Positions 19,828 through 30,252 of a stretch of 62,008 nt of DNA are shown here, piece by piece. Numbering within the stretch: position 1 is the stretch's first letter; each line of letters opens with the position of its first letter. The position numbers were made by a program, and so were the translations under genes. The notes below the pieces were generated by a model. The model searched no databases. It was not told the origin of the DNA and saw only the letters and a list, made by a program, of their open reading frames with translations. Source of the DNA: Pseudomonadota bacterium (GTDB lineage: Bacteria; Pseudomonadota; Alphaproteobacteria; Rhodospirillales; Magnetospirillaceae); the NCBI GenBank assembly GCA_023458315.1, contig JAEXAH010000132.1, positions 1 through 62,008 on the forward strand, written 5' to 3'.

Positions 19828-21168
19828 CTAGGGAATCAAGGGGGACCAAGCAGGGTCCGAGCCGTCCAAAGGTGTAACCACCTGCCGCTCGTTGAAACCG
19901 GTCAGATCGATGGTGTACAGCTTGGACCCGCCGCCCCGGCCGCGCTCGTCGGACGGGCTTTCCTTCCAGAACGACAGCACGCGGCCGTTGGGCGCCCAGG
20001 TCGGGCCTTCCACCAGCCAGCCCTGGGCCAGCAGACGTTCGTCCGAGCCGTCGGGGCGCATGACGCCGATATAGAACTCGCCGCTCTTCTGCTTGGTGAA
20101 GGCGATCAGGTCGCCGCGCGGCGACCACACCGGGGTGGTGTAACGGCCGTCGCCAAAGCTGATGCGGGCCACGTTGCCGCCATCGGAATCCATGGTGTAG
20201 AGCTGCGGCGTGCCGCCCCGGTCCGAGTTGAACACGATGCGGGTGCCGTCGGGCGCCATGGACGGCGAGGTGTCGATGGCCGGATGATTGGTCAGCCGCC
20301 GCTTCTGGCGGGTGAGCAGGTTCATCTCGTACACTTCGGTGTTGCCGTCCTGGGCCAGGCTCATCACCACCTTGTTGCCATCGGGCGAGAAGCGCGGCGC
20401 GAAGGTCATGCCCGGGAAATCGCCCAGCAGCTCGCGCCGGGCGGTGTCGATTTGCAGGATGTAAACGCGCGGCGTGCCCCGGAAATAGGACATATAGGTG
20501 ATCTCGCGCGCGGTCGGCGAGAAGCGCGGCGTCAGCACCAGTTCCTCGCCCGAGGTCAGGAAGCGGTGGTTCTCGCCGTCCTGGTCCATGATGGCCAGAC
20601 GCTTGCGGCGATCGTTCTTCGGCCCCGATTCCGAGATGTAGACGATCTGGGTGTCGAAATAGCCGTCCTCGCCGGTGACGCGCTTATAGATGGCGTCGGC
20701 GATCAGGTGGGCGACGCGGCGCCAGCCCTGGGGCGTGGCGGTGAACGCCTGGCCGACCATCTGCTGTTCGTTGAACACGTCCCACAGCCGGAACTCGACC
20801 CGCATGCGGCCGTCGGAACCGATCTGCACGCTGCCGCTGACCAGCGCCTCGGCGTTGATCTGCTTCCAGTCGGCGAAACGCGGACCGGCCTGCAACGCCG
20901 CCGCGGTTTGGATATAGGCGCGCTGGTCGATGGGCTTGAACAGGCCCGACCGTTCCAGGTCGGCGGCGACCACCTTGGCGATGTCGCGGCCCACCTGCCC
21001 TTCCTGCGGCGCGGCGCCGTAAAGTTCGGGAATGGCGATGGGCAGCGGCTTCATGTAGCCCTTGGTGATGTCGATGCGGACACCCTGGGCGAAGGCCGGA
21101 GCCGTCGCCAGGAATCCGGCGATGGCGACGGCCAGGGCGGCGGCCGCAAGGCGAAGGCGCGTGAGCAT
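19828..21168 (-). CDS. tolB: Tol-Pal system protein TolB
   Basis: The 446-residue periplasmic protein has a signal peptide ending near TAPAFAQG, an N-terminal alpha/beta domain (about 30-165) and a C-terminal beta-propeller with repeated motifs such as PRFSPDGNKVVMS and PSMAPDGTRIVFNSDRGG. It shuttles between Pal and the TolA complex. Two in-frame ATGs six bases apart are possible starts; the inner one at 21168 is better spaced from AGGA. Confidence 0.95.
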   Translation of the reverse strand: MLTRLRLAAAALAVAIAGFLATAPAFAQGVRIDITKGYMKPLPIAIPELYGAAPQEGQVGRDIAKVVAADLERSGLFKPIDQRAYIQTAAALQAGPRFADWKQINAEALVSGSVQIGSDGRMRVEFRLWDVFNEQQMVGQAFTATPQGWRRVAHLIADAIYKRVTGEDGYFDTQIVYISESGPKNDRRKRLAIMDQDGENHRFLTSGEELVLTPRFSPTAREITYMSYFRGTPRVYILQIDTARRELLGDFPGMTFAPRFSPDGNKVVMSLAQDGNTEVYEMNLLTRQKRRLTNHPAIDTSPSMAPDGTRIVFNSDRGGTPQLYTMDSDGGNVARISFGDGRYTTPVWSPRGDLIAFTKQKSGEFYIGVMRPDGSDERLLAQGWLVEGPTWAPNGRVLSFWKESPSDERGRGGGSKLYTIDLTGFNERQVVTPLDGSDPAWSPLIP

Positions 21169-21224
21169 GGTCATCGTCCTAGGTCTTGGGTGGGTCGAGA
21201 CGGAAACAGCGGATCGAAAGGCCA

Positions 21225-22157
21225 TCAGCGCCCCCCGACCATCTGCTTGGGATTGAACACCAGCACGAAATCCTTGAACTGGTTGTACTTGTCGCGCGGA
21301 ATCGGCAGCGGGCTAGCGAGGCGCACGGCGCGGCGGGCCGAATCCGAGGCCGCCGTCCAGAAGGAATCGGCCAGCAGCGGCCGGTTGACGATCTGGGCGT
21401 CGGTGACGGTGCCGTCGGGCTGCACCGTGACGCGGATTTCCACGATCAGGTTGGCCGCGTCCTTGGCGCCCGCCGGGATGTTCCAGAACTTGGACACATG
21501 CGCCCGGATGGCGTCCATCTCGGTCATCGAGATCGGCTCGTTCGGGTTATGCATGTCCGAGCCGCGCACGCTGGACGGCGTCGATTTGGTGCCCTTGTCG
21601 GTGGACGGCGTGTTGGGCTTGGACTTGTCCGCCGCCTTCATCAGATCGTCCAGCGGGTTGGTCGGGGTCGGCTTTTTCTTGTCGATGGACTTCAGCAGCG
21701 AATCCAGGTCGTTCTGAGGCTGCGGCTTGGGCGGCGGCTTCAGATCGTTCAGCATCTTCTGGGTGTCGGGCTTGGCCTCGGGCTTCGGTTCCGGCTTGGG
21801 TTCCGGTTTCGGCTCGGGCTTGGGCTCGGGCTTGGGCACCGGCGGCGCCGGTTCCGGCTCGGGCGGCTTGGGGGCCGGGGGCGGCGGCGGCGCGGGCTTC
21901 TGCGGCTCGGGCTTGGGCGGTTCCGGCTTGGGTTCGGGCGCCTTGGGCGGCTCGGGCTTGGCCTGTTCCGGCTGCGGTGCCTCGGCCTGTTTGGGCGGCG
22001 GGTTGGTCTTGGCGCCGATGGGCACCAGATCGACGACGAAAGGCGCCTCCACCTCCGGCGGCTTGTCCCAGAACGCGGGCATGCCGAAGATCGCGAACAA
22101 TGCGACCAGCACATGCATCACGCCGGAGAAGATAAAGCTCTCGCGCCTCATTTCCAT
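21225..22157 (-). CDS. tolA: TolA-like energy transducer
   Basis: The 310-residue protein has one N-terminal membrane anchor (VMHVLVALFAIFGMPAFW), a long Pro/Glu/Lys-rich stretch (about 45-170) in place of the Ala/Lys-rich helix of the enterobacterial protein, and a C-terminal TonB/TolA-type domain with AHVSKFWNIPAG and VEIRVTVQPDGTV. It spans the periplasm and passes TolQR energy to TolB-Pal. Its place between tolR and tolB fixes the assignment. Confidence 0.9.
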   Translation of the reverse strand: MEMRRESFIFSGVMHVLVALFAIFGMPAFWDKPPEVEAPFVVDLVPIGAKTNPPPKQAEAPQPEQAKPEPPKAPEPKPEPPKPEPQKPAPPPPPAPKPPEPEPAPPVPKPEPKPEPKPEPKPEPKPEAKPDTQKMLNDLKPPPKPQPQNDLDSLLKSIDKKKPTPTNPLDDLMKAADKSKPNTPSTDKGTKSTPSSVRGSDMHNPNEPISMTEMDAIRAHVSKFWNIPAGAKDAANLIVEIRVTVQPDGTVTDAQIVNRPLLADSFWTAASDSARRAVRLASPLPIPRDKYNQFKDFVLVFNPKQMVGGR

Positions 22158-22167
22158 GGGACCGACT

Positions 22168-22634
<467 letters not shown>

Positions 22635-22635
<1 letters not shown>

Positions 22636-23363
22636 CAGATCTTTTCCTCAAGCTGGCGCGACAGGATGGCGCCGAACTCGCCCGAGAAGTTTTCCAGCTT
22701 CTTGGCGTAGCGGTCGAGATCGTTGGATATCTTGTTGTAGGCGATCACCGCCGGAATGGCGGCCACCAGGCCCAGCGCGGTGGCGAACAGCGCCTCGGCG
22801 ATACCGGGGGCCACGACAGCCAGCGAGGTGTTCTTGGTGGCGGCGATGGACTGGAACGAATTCATGATGCCCCACACCGTGCCGAACAGGCCGATGAACG
22901 GACCGGTGGAGCCGACCGAGGCCAGCACGCCCAGGTGACGTTCCAGGATGTCCATCTCGCGGCCCAGGGTCACATGCATGACGCGGTCGATGCGCTGCGG
23001 CAGGCTGACGCGGGTGGCCTCGCGGTCGGCCAGCCCCTTGGCGGCCGAGCGCCGCCATTCACGCATGGCGGCGACGAAGATGGCGCTCATGGGGTCCATG
23101 GGGCGCGAGCCGATGCGGTCGTACAATTCCTCGAGCGAGCCGCCGGACCAGAACGATTCCTCGAACTGCTCGGCGCGCTGCCACAGGGCGCGCAGGCGCA
23201 TGACCTTGTCGAAGATGATGGCCCAGCACCAGAACGAGGCGCCCAGCAGCGCGATCATCACGCTCTTGACGATGATGTCGGCCCGCATGAACAGCGCCCA
23301 CATGGACAAGTCGTGCTCGGCGGCCACCGAGCCGGCCAGCTGAACCGTCTGAACAGGATCCAT
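22635..23363 (-). CDS. tolQ: Tol-Pal system protein TolQ
   Basis: The 242-residue MotA/TolQ/ExbB-family protein has three membrane segments (about 30-50, 140-160, 175-195) and the motif GLFGTVWGIMNSF followed by AEALFATALGLVAAIPAVIAY. It is the other half of the proton channel with TolR. The stop overlaps the tolR start, and it begins two bases after the ybgC stop region. Confidence 0.95.
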
Positions 23364-23364
23364 G

Positions 23365-23784
23365 TCACACTCGCCTTTCGCTTACGTAAGCTTGCAATGA
23401 GTTTTTCAAATCGACGGGGATGCGCGCCGGACGGCCGTCCAGGCTGATGAACGCCAGTTTGACATCCACACGCACCAGTTCAACACGATCGTCCAGTCTG
23501 CGGATTATCTGGCGAATGTCCAGCGACGCGCCACCCAGGGCGACGGGAACGCTTTCCACCTCCAGCAAATCGTCCAGCTTGGCCGAGCGCAGGAAATCGA
23601 TGTTGGCCCGGCGCACCGCGAAGGCAAAGCCCTGCCGCGCCAGTTCCGACTGCTTCAGCCCCAGTTCGCGCACCATCTCGGTGCGCGCCCGCTCGGCGAA
23701 GTTCAGGTAGTTGGAATGATAGACGATGCCGCCCGCATCGGTATCTTCCCAATAGACCCGAATCTGGTGGAGATGAGGGGTCAT
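23365..23784 (-). CDS. ybgC: Acyl-CoA thioesterase YbgC
   Basis: The 139-residue hotdog-fold protein has the active-site segment YWEDTDAGGIVYHSNYLNF, in which the aspartate and the following residues are typical of the 4-hydroxybenzoyl-CoA thioesterase-like YbgC group. It hydrolyses acyl-CoA in vitro and is the usual first gene of the tol operon. The ATG at 23784 has a GGGAGGG Shine-Dalgarno; the longer open frame upstream lies in an intergenic repeat. Confidence 0.93.
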   Translation of the reverse strand: MTPHLHQIRVYWEDTDAGGIVYHSNYLNFAERARTEMVRELGLKQSELARQGFAFAVRRANIDFLRSAKLDDLLEVESVPVALGGASLDIRQIIRRLDDRVELVRVDVKLAFISLDGRPARIPVDLKNSLQAYVSERRV

Positions 23785-23829
23785 TTCGTCCCTCCCCCGA
23801 TAACACCTGCTGCAAAGCAACCCGTTTCC

Positions 23830-23940
23830 GTCATCGCCGGGCTTGACCCGGCGATCCACGTATTTCCGCCGGAAATCATGGTCGAGCAATGGCTGGTGCG
23901 GCACCGCATGGATGCCCGGGTCAAGCCCGGGCATGACGAT
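23830..23940. repeat. REP-like double palindrome (ybgC-ruvB gap)
   Basis: Two palindromic units, GCCGGGCTTGACCCGGC near 23836-23852 and GCCCGGGTCAAGCCCGGGC near 23914-23932, are arranged as inverted copies flanked by GTCAT/ATGAC. This GGGCTTGACCC-type extragenic repeat is common in alphaproteobacteria. A related element lies at 26275-26356. Confidence 0.85.
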
Positions 23941-23956
23941 GGGAAAAAGAATGCCA

Positions 23957-24999
<1,043 letters not shown>

Positions 25000-25003
<4 letters not shown>

Positions 25004-25638
25004 CGCGCCAGGTCCTTGCCCAATTGCCGCAGGGCCAGACGGATCAGGGTCGAGCTGTCGGCGCCGTCATTGTCGCGCGCCACCTTGCCCACCGCCTCGA
25101 ACGCTTCCAGGCGGCGATAGCCCAGATTGACCAGGGCCGAGATGGCGTCTTCCATCACCCCGCCCGCTTCCGCAGGCATGGGGGCGGCACCGGCCACGGC
25201 GGCGGCCACGCCCTGGGGCGCGAAACCGCCCAGGGCGATCTTGCCCGCCTTGTCCTTCAACTCGGTCAGGATGCGCACCGCCAGCTTGGGACCGACGCCG
25301 TTGGCGCGGTTCAGGGTCGCCTTGTCCTGCGCCGCGATGGTTTGCAGCAATTGCTCCGGCGTCGCCACCGACAGGATGGCAAGACCGACCTTGGCGCCGA
25401 CGCCCTGCACGGTGGTCAGCAGGTTGAACCATTCCCGCTCGGCCACTTCCAGGAAGCCGTACAGGTGGATGTGGTCCTCGCGCACATGGGTTTCGATATG
25501 CAGTGCCGCCGCCTGCCCCACCGCCAGCCGCCCCAGCGTCTTGGCCGAGCAGAACACCAGATAGCCGACGCCATTGACGTCGATGATTGCGAAATCGTCG
25601 CCGACGCTATCGACTAGGCCCTTGAGCTTGGCGATCAT
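25000..25638 (-). CDS. ruvA: Holliday junction DNA-binding protein RuvA
   Basis: The 212-residue protein binds four-way junctions as a tetramer and loads RuvB. It has the N-terminal OB fold (MIAKLKGLVDSVGDDFAIID), paired helix-hairpin-helix motifs (VQGVGAKVGLAIL and NGVGPKLAVRIL), an Ala/Gly-rich linker and the C-terminal RuvB-binding helices. The ATG at 25638 is the family start. It lies in ruvC-ruvA-ruvB order, with a repeat element between ruvC and ruvA. Confidence 0.96.
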
Positions 25639-25663
25639 TGGCGGAACTCCCGGCGGCAAGCAC

Positions 25664-25743
25664 CCCCACCCCGGCCCTCCCCCATCAAGGGGGAGGGAGA
25701 AAGAAGCCCTCCCCCCGTGCGGGGGAGGGTTGGGTGGGGGGGA
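25664..25743. repeat. C/G-tract hairpin repeat between ruvC and ruvA
   Basis: Two strong hairpins lie side by side: CCCTCCCCC paired with GGGGGAGGG, then CCCTCCCCCC paired with GGGGGAGGG. They are bracketed by CCCCCACCC and GGGTGGGGG. The arrangement resembles dispersed alphaproteobacterial repeats and separates two genes that are otherwise operonic. Confidence 0.7.
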
Positions 25744-25756
25744 AACTCGGACGTCA

Positions 25757-26254
25757 TCACACCACCGCCCGCGCCAGACGGCGCGCCGTGTTCAGGTGAT
25801 GGGAATGGCAGATGGCCACCGCCAGGGCGTCGGCGGCGTCGGGGCTTTTGACCAGGCAGCCGGGCAGCAGGGTGCGGACCATCATGCCCACCTGTTCCTT
25901 GGCGGCGCGGCCGGTGCCGACCACCGCCTGCTTGACCGAGGCCGGGGCATATTCGCCGACCATCAGCCCGGCCAGCGCCGGGGCCAGCAGCACGGCGCCG
26001 CGCGCCTGCCCCAGCTTCAGCGTGCTTTCCGGGTTCTTGTTGACGAAGGTCTGCTCCACCGCCGCTTCCTCGGGCGCCCATTGGGCGATCACGTCAAGCA
26101 CGCCGCGATGCAGTTGGGTCAGCCGCTCGGCCAGGGTCAGCTTGTCGTCGGACTTGATGATGCCGTCGGCCACATGGCGCAGGCGGCTGCCCTCGGCATC
26201 GACGATGCCCCAGCCGGTGATGCGCAGACCAGGATCAAGCCCGAGTACCCTCAC
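25757..26254 (-). CDS. ruvC: Holliday junction resolvase RuvC
   Basis: The 165-residue endonuclease cuts Holliday junctions symmetrically. The first catalytic acid is in VLGLDPGLRITGWG. The others lie in AVEQTFVNKNPESTLKLGQA and near the C terminus in KSPDAADALAVAICH. I placed the start at the GTG at 26254, because an AAGGGGGAAGG purine run lies directly upstream and the protein then begins like its homologues. An ATG at 26278 lies inside a REP-like repeat and is less likely. Confidence 0.93.
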   Translation of the reverse strand: MRVLGLDPGLRITGWGIVDAEGSRLRHVADGIIKSDDKLTLAERLTQLHRGVLDVIAQWAPEEAAVEQTFVNKNPESTLKLGQARGAVLLAPALAGLMVGEYAPASVKQAVVGTGRAAKEQVGMMVRTLLPGCLVKSPDAADALAVAICHSHHLNTARRLARAVV

Positions 26255-26274
26255 CCCTTCCCCCCTTGTGCTCG

Positions 26275-26356
26275 TCATGGCCGGGCCTGACCCGGCCATC
26301 CACGCATGTTTCCGGACGGCAAGACGTGGATGCGCGGGTCAAGCCCGCGCATGACG
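26275..26356. repeat. REP-like double palindrome (yebC-ruvC gap)
   Basis: GGCCGGGCCTGACCCGGCC near 26280-26298 and GCGCGGGTCAAGCCCGCGC near 26334-26352 form two inverted units with flanking TCATG/CATGA. It is the second copy of the element seen at 23830-23940. Confidence 0.85.
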
Positions 26357-26373
26357 CCGAAGTGGAGTTTCGA

Positions 26374-27123
26374 TCAGCCCAGACGTTCCATCAGATCGTC
26401 GGGGATTTCGAAATTGGCGTAGACGCGCTGGACGTCGTCGTTGTCTTCCAGGATGTCCAGCAACTTCAGCAGCGTCTTGGCCGCGCTTTCGTCGGTCACA
26501 GGCACGGTGGTCTGGGGGCGCCAGTCCAGGCGGGCGTGCTCGGGCGTGCCGAAGGCGGCTTCCAGGGCATCGCGCACCACGGCCAGATCGTCGGGGGCGC
26601 AGGTGATCTCGTGGCCCTCGTCATCGGATTCCACGTTGTCGGCACCGGCTTCCAGCGCCGCCTCGAACATGGCCTCGGCCGAGGCCGCCGACGCCGGGTA
26701 GCGGATGGCGCCGACGCGGTCGAACATGAACGACACCGAATTGCTTTCGCCCAGGGCGCCGCCGTTCTTGGAAAAGGCGGTGCGCACTTCCGGCGCGGTG
26801 CGGTTGCGGTTGTCGGTCAGCGCCTCGACGATGATCGCCACCGAGCCGGGGCCGTAACCCTCGTAACGCACTTCCTCGTAATTGGCCCCGTCCTCGCCAC
26901 CGGCGCCGCGCTTGATGGCGCGCTCCATGGTGTCTTTCGGCATGTTGGCGGCGCGGGCGGCCTGGATGGCGGCGCGCAGGCGCGGGTTCATGGCCGGGTC
27001 GGGCTGGCCCGACTTGGCCGACACCGTCAATTCGCGGATCAGCTTGGTGAAGACCTTGGCGCGCTTGGCATCCTGCGCGCCCTTGCGGTGCATGATGTTC
27101 TTGAACTGGGAATGACCGGCCAT
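26374..27123 (-). CDS. YebC/PmpR-family protein
   Basis: The 249-residue protein starts MAGHSQFKNIMHRKGAQDAK and has the acidic, DNA-binding-like YebC fold throughout, with NMPKDTMERAIKRGAGG. YebC proteins were annotated as transcription regulators; more recent work ties members to relief of ribosome stalling. It sits just upstream of ruvC, the usual neighbour. Confidence 0.94.
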   Translation of the reverse strand: MAGHSQFKNIMHRKGAQDAKRAKVFTKLIRELTVSAKSGQPDPAMNPRLRAAIQAARAANMPKDTMERAIKRGAGGEDGANYEEVRYEGYGPGSVAIIVEALTDNRNRTAPEVRTAFSKNGGALGESNSVSFMFDRVGAIRYPASAASAEAMFEAALEAGADNVESDDEGHEITCAPDDLAVVRDALEAAFGTPEHARLDWRPQTTVPVTDESAAKTLLKLLDILEDNDDVQRVYANFEIPDDLMERLG

Positions 27124-27320
27124 AACTGGGGCTAATCCTGTTAAGAGAATGAAATGATTTGGCGCCGCCTATACCACATATTGTGGGCACAGGGCTACGG
27201 CGGAAGCAGCCTTTCGCTGAATCGGCGCACTATGACAGTGATCGCGGTCAAGCGGAAGCGTCATGGGGCGCCGCCACAAGCGGGCGAATGCCCATAGGCG
27301 CTAACCTGACAAGGGATTAA

Positions 27321-27415
27321 ACCACAGAGACACAGAGGCACAGAGAGAGTGGAGCCGTGGCGAACGAATTCCCTCAATTCTGGCGGGTATCTCTGTGCCT
27401 CTGTGTCTCTGTGGT
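27321..27415. repeat. Dispersed CACAGAG-type inverted repeat, copy 2
   Basis: The arms ACCACAGAGACACAGAGGCA and its complement match the arms of the element at 8454-8525, but the central spacer differs and is longer. The rest of the 367-base gap between yebC and the phosphoesterase gene shows no gene. Confidence 0.85.
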
Positions 27416-27490
27416 GAATTTATTGTTCATCACACGCGGCTACGTTAGCACCTATGAACGGATGCCCGCGCCTGGCGAGGGCTAATCAAA

Positions 27491-28306
27491 TCAACTTGGC
27501 CAAATCTCGGCCAAGCGGGGGCCGACGCGCAGGGCGGAAACGCGCACCGCCAGACCGGTCTTGTCGTCGGTTTCCACGAACACGCCACACAGCGTGCCGG
27601 GGCCGTCGGCGGGCGACAGGCGCTCGCCGGGGATCTTGCGCACGAATTTGTGGATGGCGGCATCCTTCTTCATGCCGATCACCGAATCGTAATCGCCGCA
27701 CATGCCCGCATCGGTCTGATAGGCGGTGCCGCCGTTGAGGATTTGCAGATCGGCGGTGGGGATGTGGGAATGGCTGCCGACCAGCAGGCTGGCGCGGCCG
27801 TCCACCACATGGCCCAGCGCCATCTTTTCGCTGGAGGCTTCGGCGTGGACATCGACGATGATGGCATCCGCCCCGCCCGCCCCCAGGCGCACGCGGGCCA
27901 GTTCCCGTTCGATCGCCGCGAAGGGATCGTCCAGCGGGTCCATGAACAGCCGTCCCATCACCTGGATGACCATGACCTTGCGGCCGCGCGGCAGGGCATA
28001 GATTCCGACACCCTTGCCCGGCGTGCCCGCCGGGTAATTGGCCGGGCGCAGCAGGCGCGGGTCGGAATCGATATAGGGCATGATCTCGCGCTGGTCCCAG
28101 GAATGGTTGCCCAACGTCACCACGTCGGCCCCGGCGCCGTAGAATTCCTCGCAGATCTTTGGGGTGATGCCGAAGCCGTGGGCGGCGTTCTCGCCGTTGA
28201 CCACCACGAAATCCAGGTTCAACCGTTCCCGGATGCCCGGCAGCTTCTGGCACACCACGTCACGGCCGGCCCGGCCCACCACGTCGCCAAGATACAGGAG
28301 TCTCAT
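27491..28306 (-). CDS. YmdB-type metallophosphoesterase
   Basis: The 271-residue protein belongs to the TIGR00282/YmdB group. Metal-binding motifs are clear: LGDVVGRAGR, VVNGENAAHG, LGNHSWDQ and GSHSHIPTAD. Bacillus YmdB hydrolyses cyclic nucleotides and affects motility and biofilm; the substrate here is not known. It overlaps the upstream 5-FCL gene by four bases. Confidence 0.9.
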   Translation of the reverse strand: MRLLYLGDVVGRAGRDVVCQKLPGIRERLNLDFVVVNGENAAHGFGITPKICEEFYGAGADVVTLGNHSWDQREIMPYIDSDPRLLRPANYPAGTPGKGVGIYALPRGRKVMVIQVMGRLFMDPLDDPFAAIERELARVRLGAGGADAIIVDVHAEASSEKMALGHVVDGRASLLVGSHSHIPTADLQILNGGTAYQTDAGMCGDYDSVIGMKKDAAIHKFVRKIPGERLSPADGPGTLCGVFVETDDKTGLAVRVSALRVGPRLAEIWPS

Positions 28307-28884
28307 GCTTTCTCCGGCTCGATCAATTCCCGTTCGGTGGCGATCGCGTCCAGGGGCTGGTCGTGGCCGTCGCGGGGAACGGCCGCCATCTCCTGGGCGG
28401 CGAAAGCCAGCCCGATCGCCCGAATGGGGGCGGTTTCACGCAAGCTTTGCAAGGTGCGGTCATAATAGCCGCCGCCATAGCCCAACCGCCAGCCCCCACG
28501 GTCGAAGCCCAGCAGCGGCACCAGCACCACGTCGGGCCGCAGGCGCGGCGCGGTGGCGGGCGGATGGGCGGTGCCGTGCGGCCCGGCCTCCAATGGCTCG
28601 CCCTCGGCCCAGGCGCGGAATTCCAGCGGCGCGGCGCGGGCCACCACCACTGGCAGGGCCAGACGGCAGCCCAATCCGGCCAGCGCCGCCATCAGCGGGC
28701 GCGGGTCGATCTCGTCGCCCAGCGGCCAGTATCCGGCCACCACCGCCCCGGCGGCCAGCCCCAGGCGCGGGGCATGGGCGGTCAGCGCCCCGGCGGCGGC
28801 GGGATCGTGCGCAAGACGGCGCGCTTGCGCCTGCCCGGCACGGGCGGCTTTTTTCCGGAGGGTGAGGTCGTGGGCTTCGGTCAT
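28303..28884 (-). CDS. 5-formyltetrahydrofolate cyclo-ligase family protein
   Basis: The 193-residue protein has the family core LVPLLGFDRGGWRLGYGGGYYDRTL, which binds phosphate and Mg2+ in 5-FCL. It converts 5-formyl-THF to 5,10-methenyl-THF using ATP. It lies directly downstream of a 6S RNA, an arrangement conserved across proteobacteria, and is coupled to the phosphoesterase gene by a four-base overlap. Confidence 0.92.
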   Translation of the reverse strand: MTEAHDLTLRKKAARAGQAQARRLAHDPAAAGALTAHAPRLGLAAGAVVAGYWPLGDEIDPRPLMAALAGLGCRLALPVVVARAAPLEFRAWAEGEPLEAGPHGTAHPPATAPRLRPDVVLVPLLGFDRGGWRLGYGGGYYDRTLQSLRETAPIRAIGLAFAAQEMAAVPRDGHDQPLDAIATERELIEPEKA

Positions 28885-28889
28885 GGGAA

Positions 28890-29040
28890 GATCAGGCGGA
28901 GCGGCGCCACATTGGCCGTTGGCGTTGTAAGTCCTCCGTGGCCTGACTAGTCAGGTGGGCGCCATGTGCCGGGACCACGGCCCCGGCAGGGACAGCTCCC
29001 AAGAGGTTCGATATCGCCCCAGGGACATTAGCTGCCTGAC
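28890..29040 (-). ncRNA. ssrS: Candidate 6S RNA
   Basis: A roughly 150-base segment between zapA and the 5-FCL gene, the classical ssrS position, can fold into one long irregular hairpin. The closing stem pairs GTCAGGC (29034-29040) with GCCTGAT (28891-28897). A TTGACA box lies at 29063-29068 and would start transcription near the 5' end of the stem. 6S RNA binds the housekeeping RNA polymerase holoenzyme in stationary phase. The call rests on position and fold, not on a model score. Confidence 0.65.
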
Positions 29041-29072
29041 GCACCGCGCAGCAGACCGCTCCTGTCAAGAAC

Positions 29073-29405
29073 CTAGGCTCTTTCCAGCCGATCCGCAATG
29101 CTCTCGATACGTTCGGCCAGGGCCTCGATCCCGGCGGCCAGCGAGGCGTCGCCCTGGGCGGCGGTTTCCACCGCGCCGCTGGCATTGCGCAATTGCTCGC
29201 GGTTTTCCGCCAGTTCGTCGGCCAGCAGCAGGCCGATCATCAGCAACAGCCGGGTGTCGGGAACGTTGCCGATCTGCTTCAGCAGCCCCTGGGCACGGGT
29301 GTCCAGTTCGCGCCCCAATTCGGTGACGCGCACCACCTGGGAATCGTCGCAGGCGATTTCGTGGACGCGGCCGTTGATGGTCAGGTTGACGACGGCCACG
29401 CTCAA
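29073..29405 (-). CDS. zapA: Cell division protein ZapA
   Basis: The 110-residue protein starts VAVVNLTINGRVHEIACDD and continues with a C-terminal coiled coil (NREQLRNASGAVETAAQG), matching ZapA, which bundles FtsZ filaments at the division site. It overlaps the preceding DUF4164 gene by four bases, and both are read from a strong promoter at 29673-29701. Confidence 0.9.
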   Translation of the reverse strand: MSVAVVNLTINGRVHEIACDDSQVVRVTELGRELDTRAQGLLKQIGNVPDTRLLLMIGLLLADELAENREQLRNASGAVETAAQGDASLAAGIEALAERIESIADRLERA

Positions 29406-29638
29406 TCCTCCAGCAGCACGCGCAGGCGGTCGATGGTGCCGTCCAGGCGCTGGGCCACCACGCGGGTGGTTTCCTCCAGCGCGGTCTGGCGGTCGCGGGC
29501 CTCGCGCAATTCCCCGGCCAGCAGCAGATCGCCGGCGCCGACCCGGGCGGCGGCGGATTCCAGGCGATCAATGGCGGCGCCCAGGCGGTGCACCGCCTCG
29601 GCGGTGCGGTTCAGCGGCGCCGTGGTATGATCCGACAC
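29402..29638 (-). CDS. DUF4164-like coiled-coil protein
   Basis: The 78-residue product is almost entirely helical (RTAEAVHRLGAAIDRLESAA and TRVVAQRLDGTIDRLRVLLED) and precedes zapA, where many alphaproteobacteria have a DUF4164 gene. The GTG at 29638 follows GGGGGAAC and is downstream of the mapped promoter; the apparent TTG start further up coincides with the -35 box and is not used. Confidence 0.7.
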   Translation of the reverse strand: MSDHTTAPLNRTAEAVHRLGAAIDRLESAAARVGAGDLLLAGELREARDRQTALEETTRVVAQRLDGTIDRLRVLLED

Positions 29639-29672
29639 GCGGGTTCCCCCGAAATTTGCTAAGTGGGGTGCG

Positions 29673-29701
29673 AGGTTAGGGACTCTTCCTTGAAGTGTCA
29701 A
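29673..29701 (-). promoter_or_regulatory. Sigma-70 promoter of the DUF4164-zapA operon
   Basis: TTGACA (29696-29701) and TAACCT (29673-29678) are 17 bases apart on the minus strand. It is back to back with a plus-strand promoter at 29714-29741. Confidence 0.75.
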
Positions 29702-29713
29702 CGCAAGCCCGCC

Positions 29714-29741
29714 TTGACAGGTCCGAAGGGGCGGCTACGCT
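29714..29741 (+). promoter_or_regulatory. Sigma-70 promoter of the DUF3124 gene
   Basis: TTGACA (29714-29719) and TACGCT (29736-29741) are 16 bases apart, 28 bases before the DUF3124 start codon. Confidence 0.65.
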
Positions 29742-29769
29742 GGCCCCAGACCGCCCGGAGAACCACGTC

Positions 29770-30252
29770 ATGCGCCGCCTGCCCGCCCTGCTTGCCGCTT
29801 TGCTGCTGTCCACCGCCGCCGTCGCGGCCGAGCCGGTGCAGACCAGCAAGGGGCAAAGCGTCTATGTGCCGGTCTATTCCCACATCTGGCACGGCAATCT
29901 GGATTCCCGGGGCAAGCCGCAGACCCTGCTGCTGTCGTCCATGCTGTCCATCCGCAACACCGACCCGGCGCACGGCCTGACGGTGCGGTCGGTGCGCTAT
30001 TACGACACGGCGGGCAAGATGATCCGCGACTTCATGCCCGCCCCGGCCAAGCTTGGCCCCATGGCCTCGACCGACGTGTTCGTCGAGCACAAGGACGACG
30101 TCGGCGGCACCGGCGCCAATTTCGTGGTGGAGTGGAGCGCCGAGCGCGCCATTTCCACGCCGGTGGTCGAGGTGGTGAACGCCTATTTCTTCGGCCCCCA
30201 TTCCCTGGCCTTCACCAGCCCCGGCAAGGTGATCGCCGAAGAGGGCAAGTGA
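29770..30252 (+). CDS. DUF3124 secreted protein
   Basis: The 160-residue product has a signal peptide (MRRLPALLAALLLSTAAVAA) and a beta-rich body with QSVYVPVYSHIW, SIRNTDPAHGLTV and NAYFFGPHSLAF, as in the DUF3124 family. Its role is unknown; a periplasmic location is expected. GGAG precedes the ATG, and the stop overlaps the next gene. Confidence 0.8.
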   Translation: MRRLPALLAALLLSTAAVAAEPVQTSKGQSVYVPVYSHIWHGNLDSRGKPQTLLLSSMLSIRNTDPAHGLTVRSVRYYDTAGKMIRDFMPAPAKLGPMASTDVFVEHKDDVGGTGANFVVEWSAERAISTPVVEVVNAYFFGPHSLAFTSPGKVIAEEGK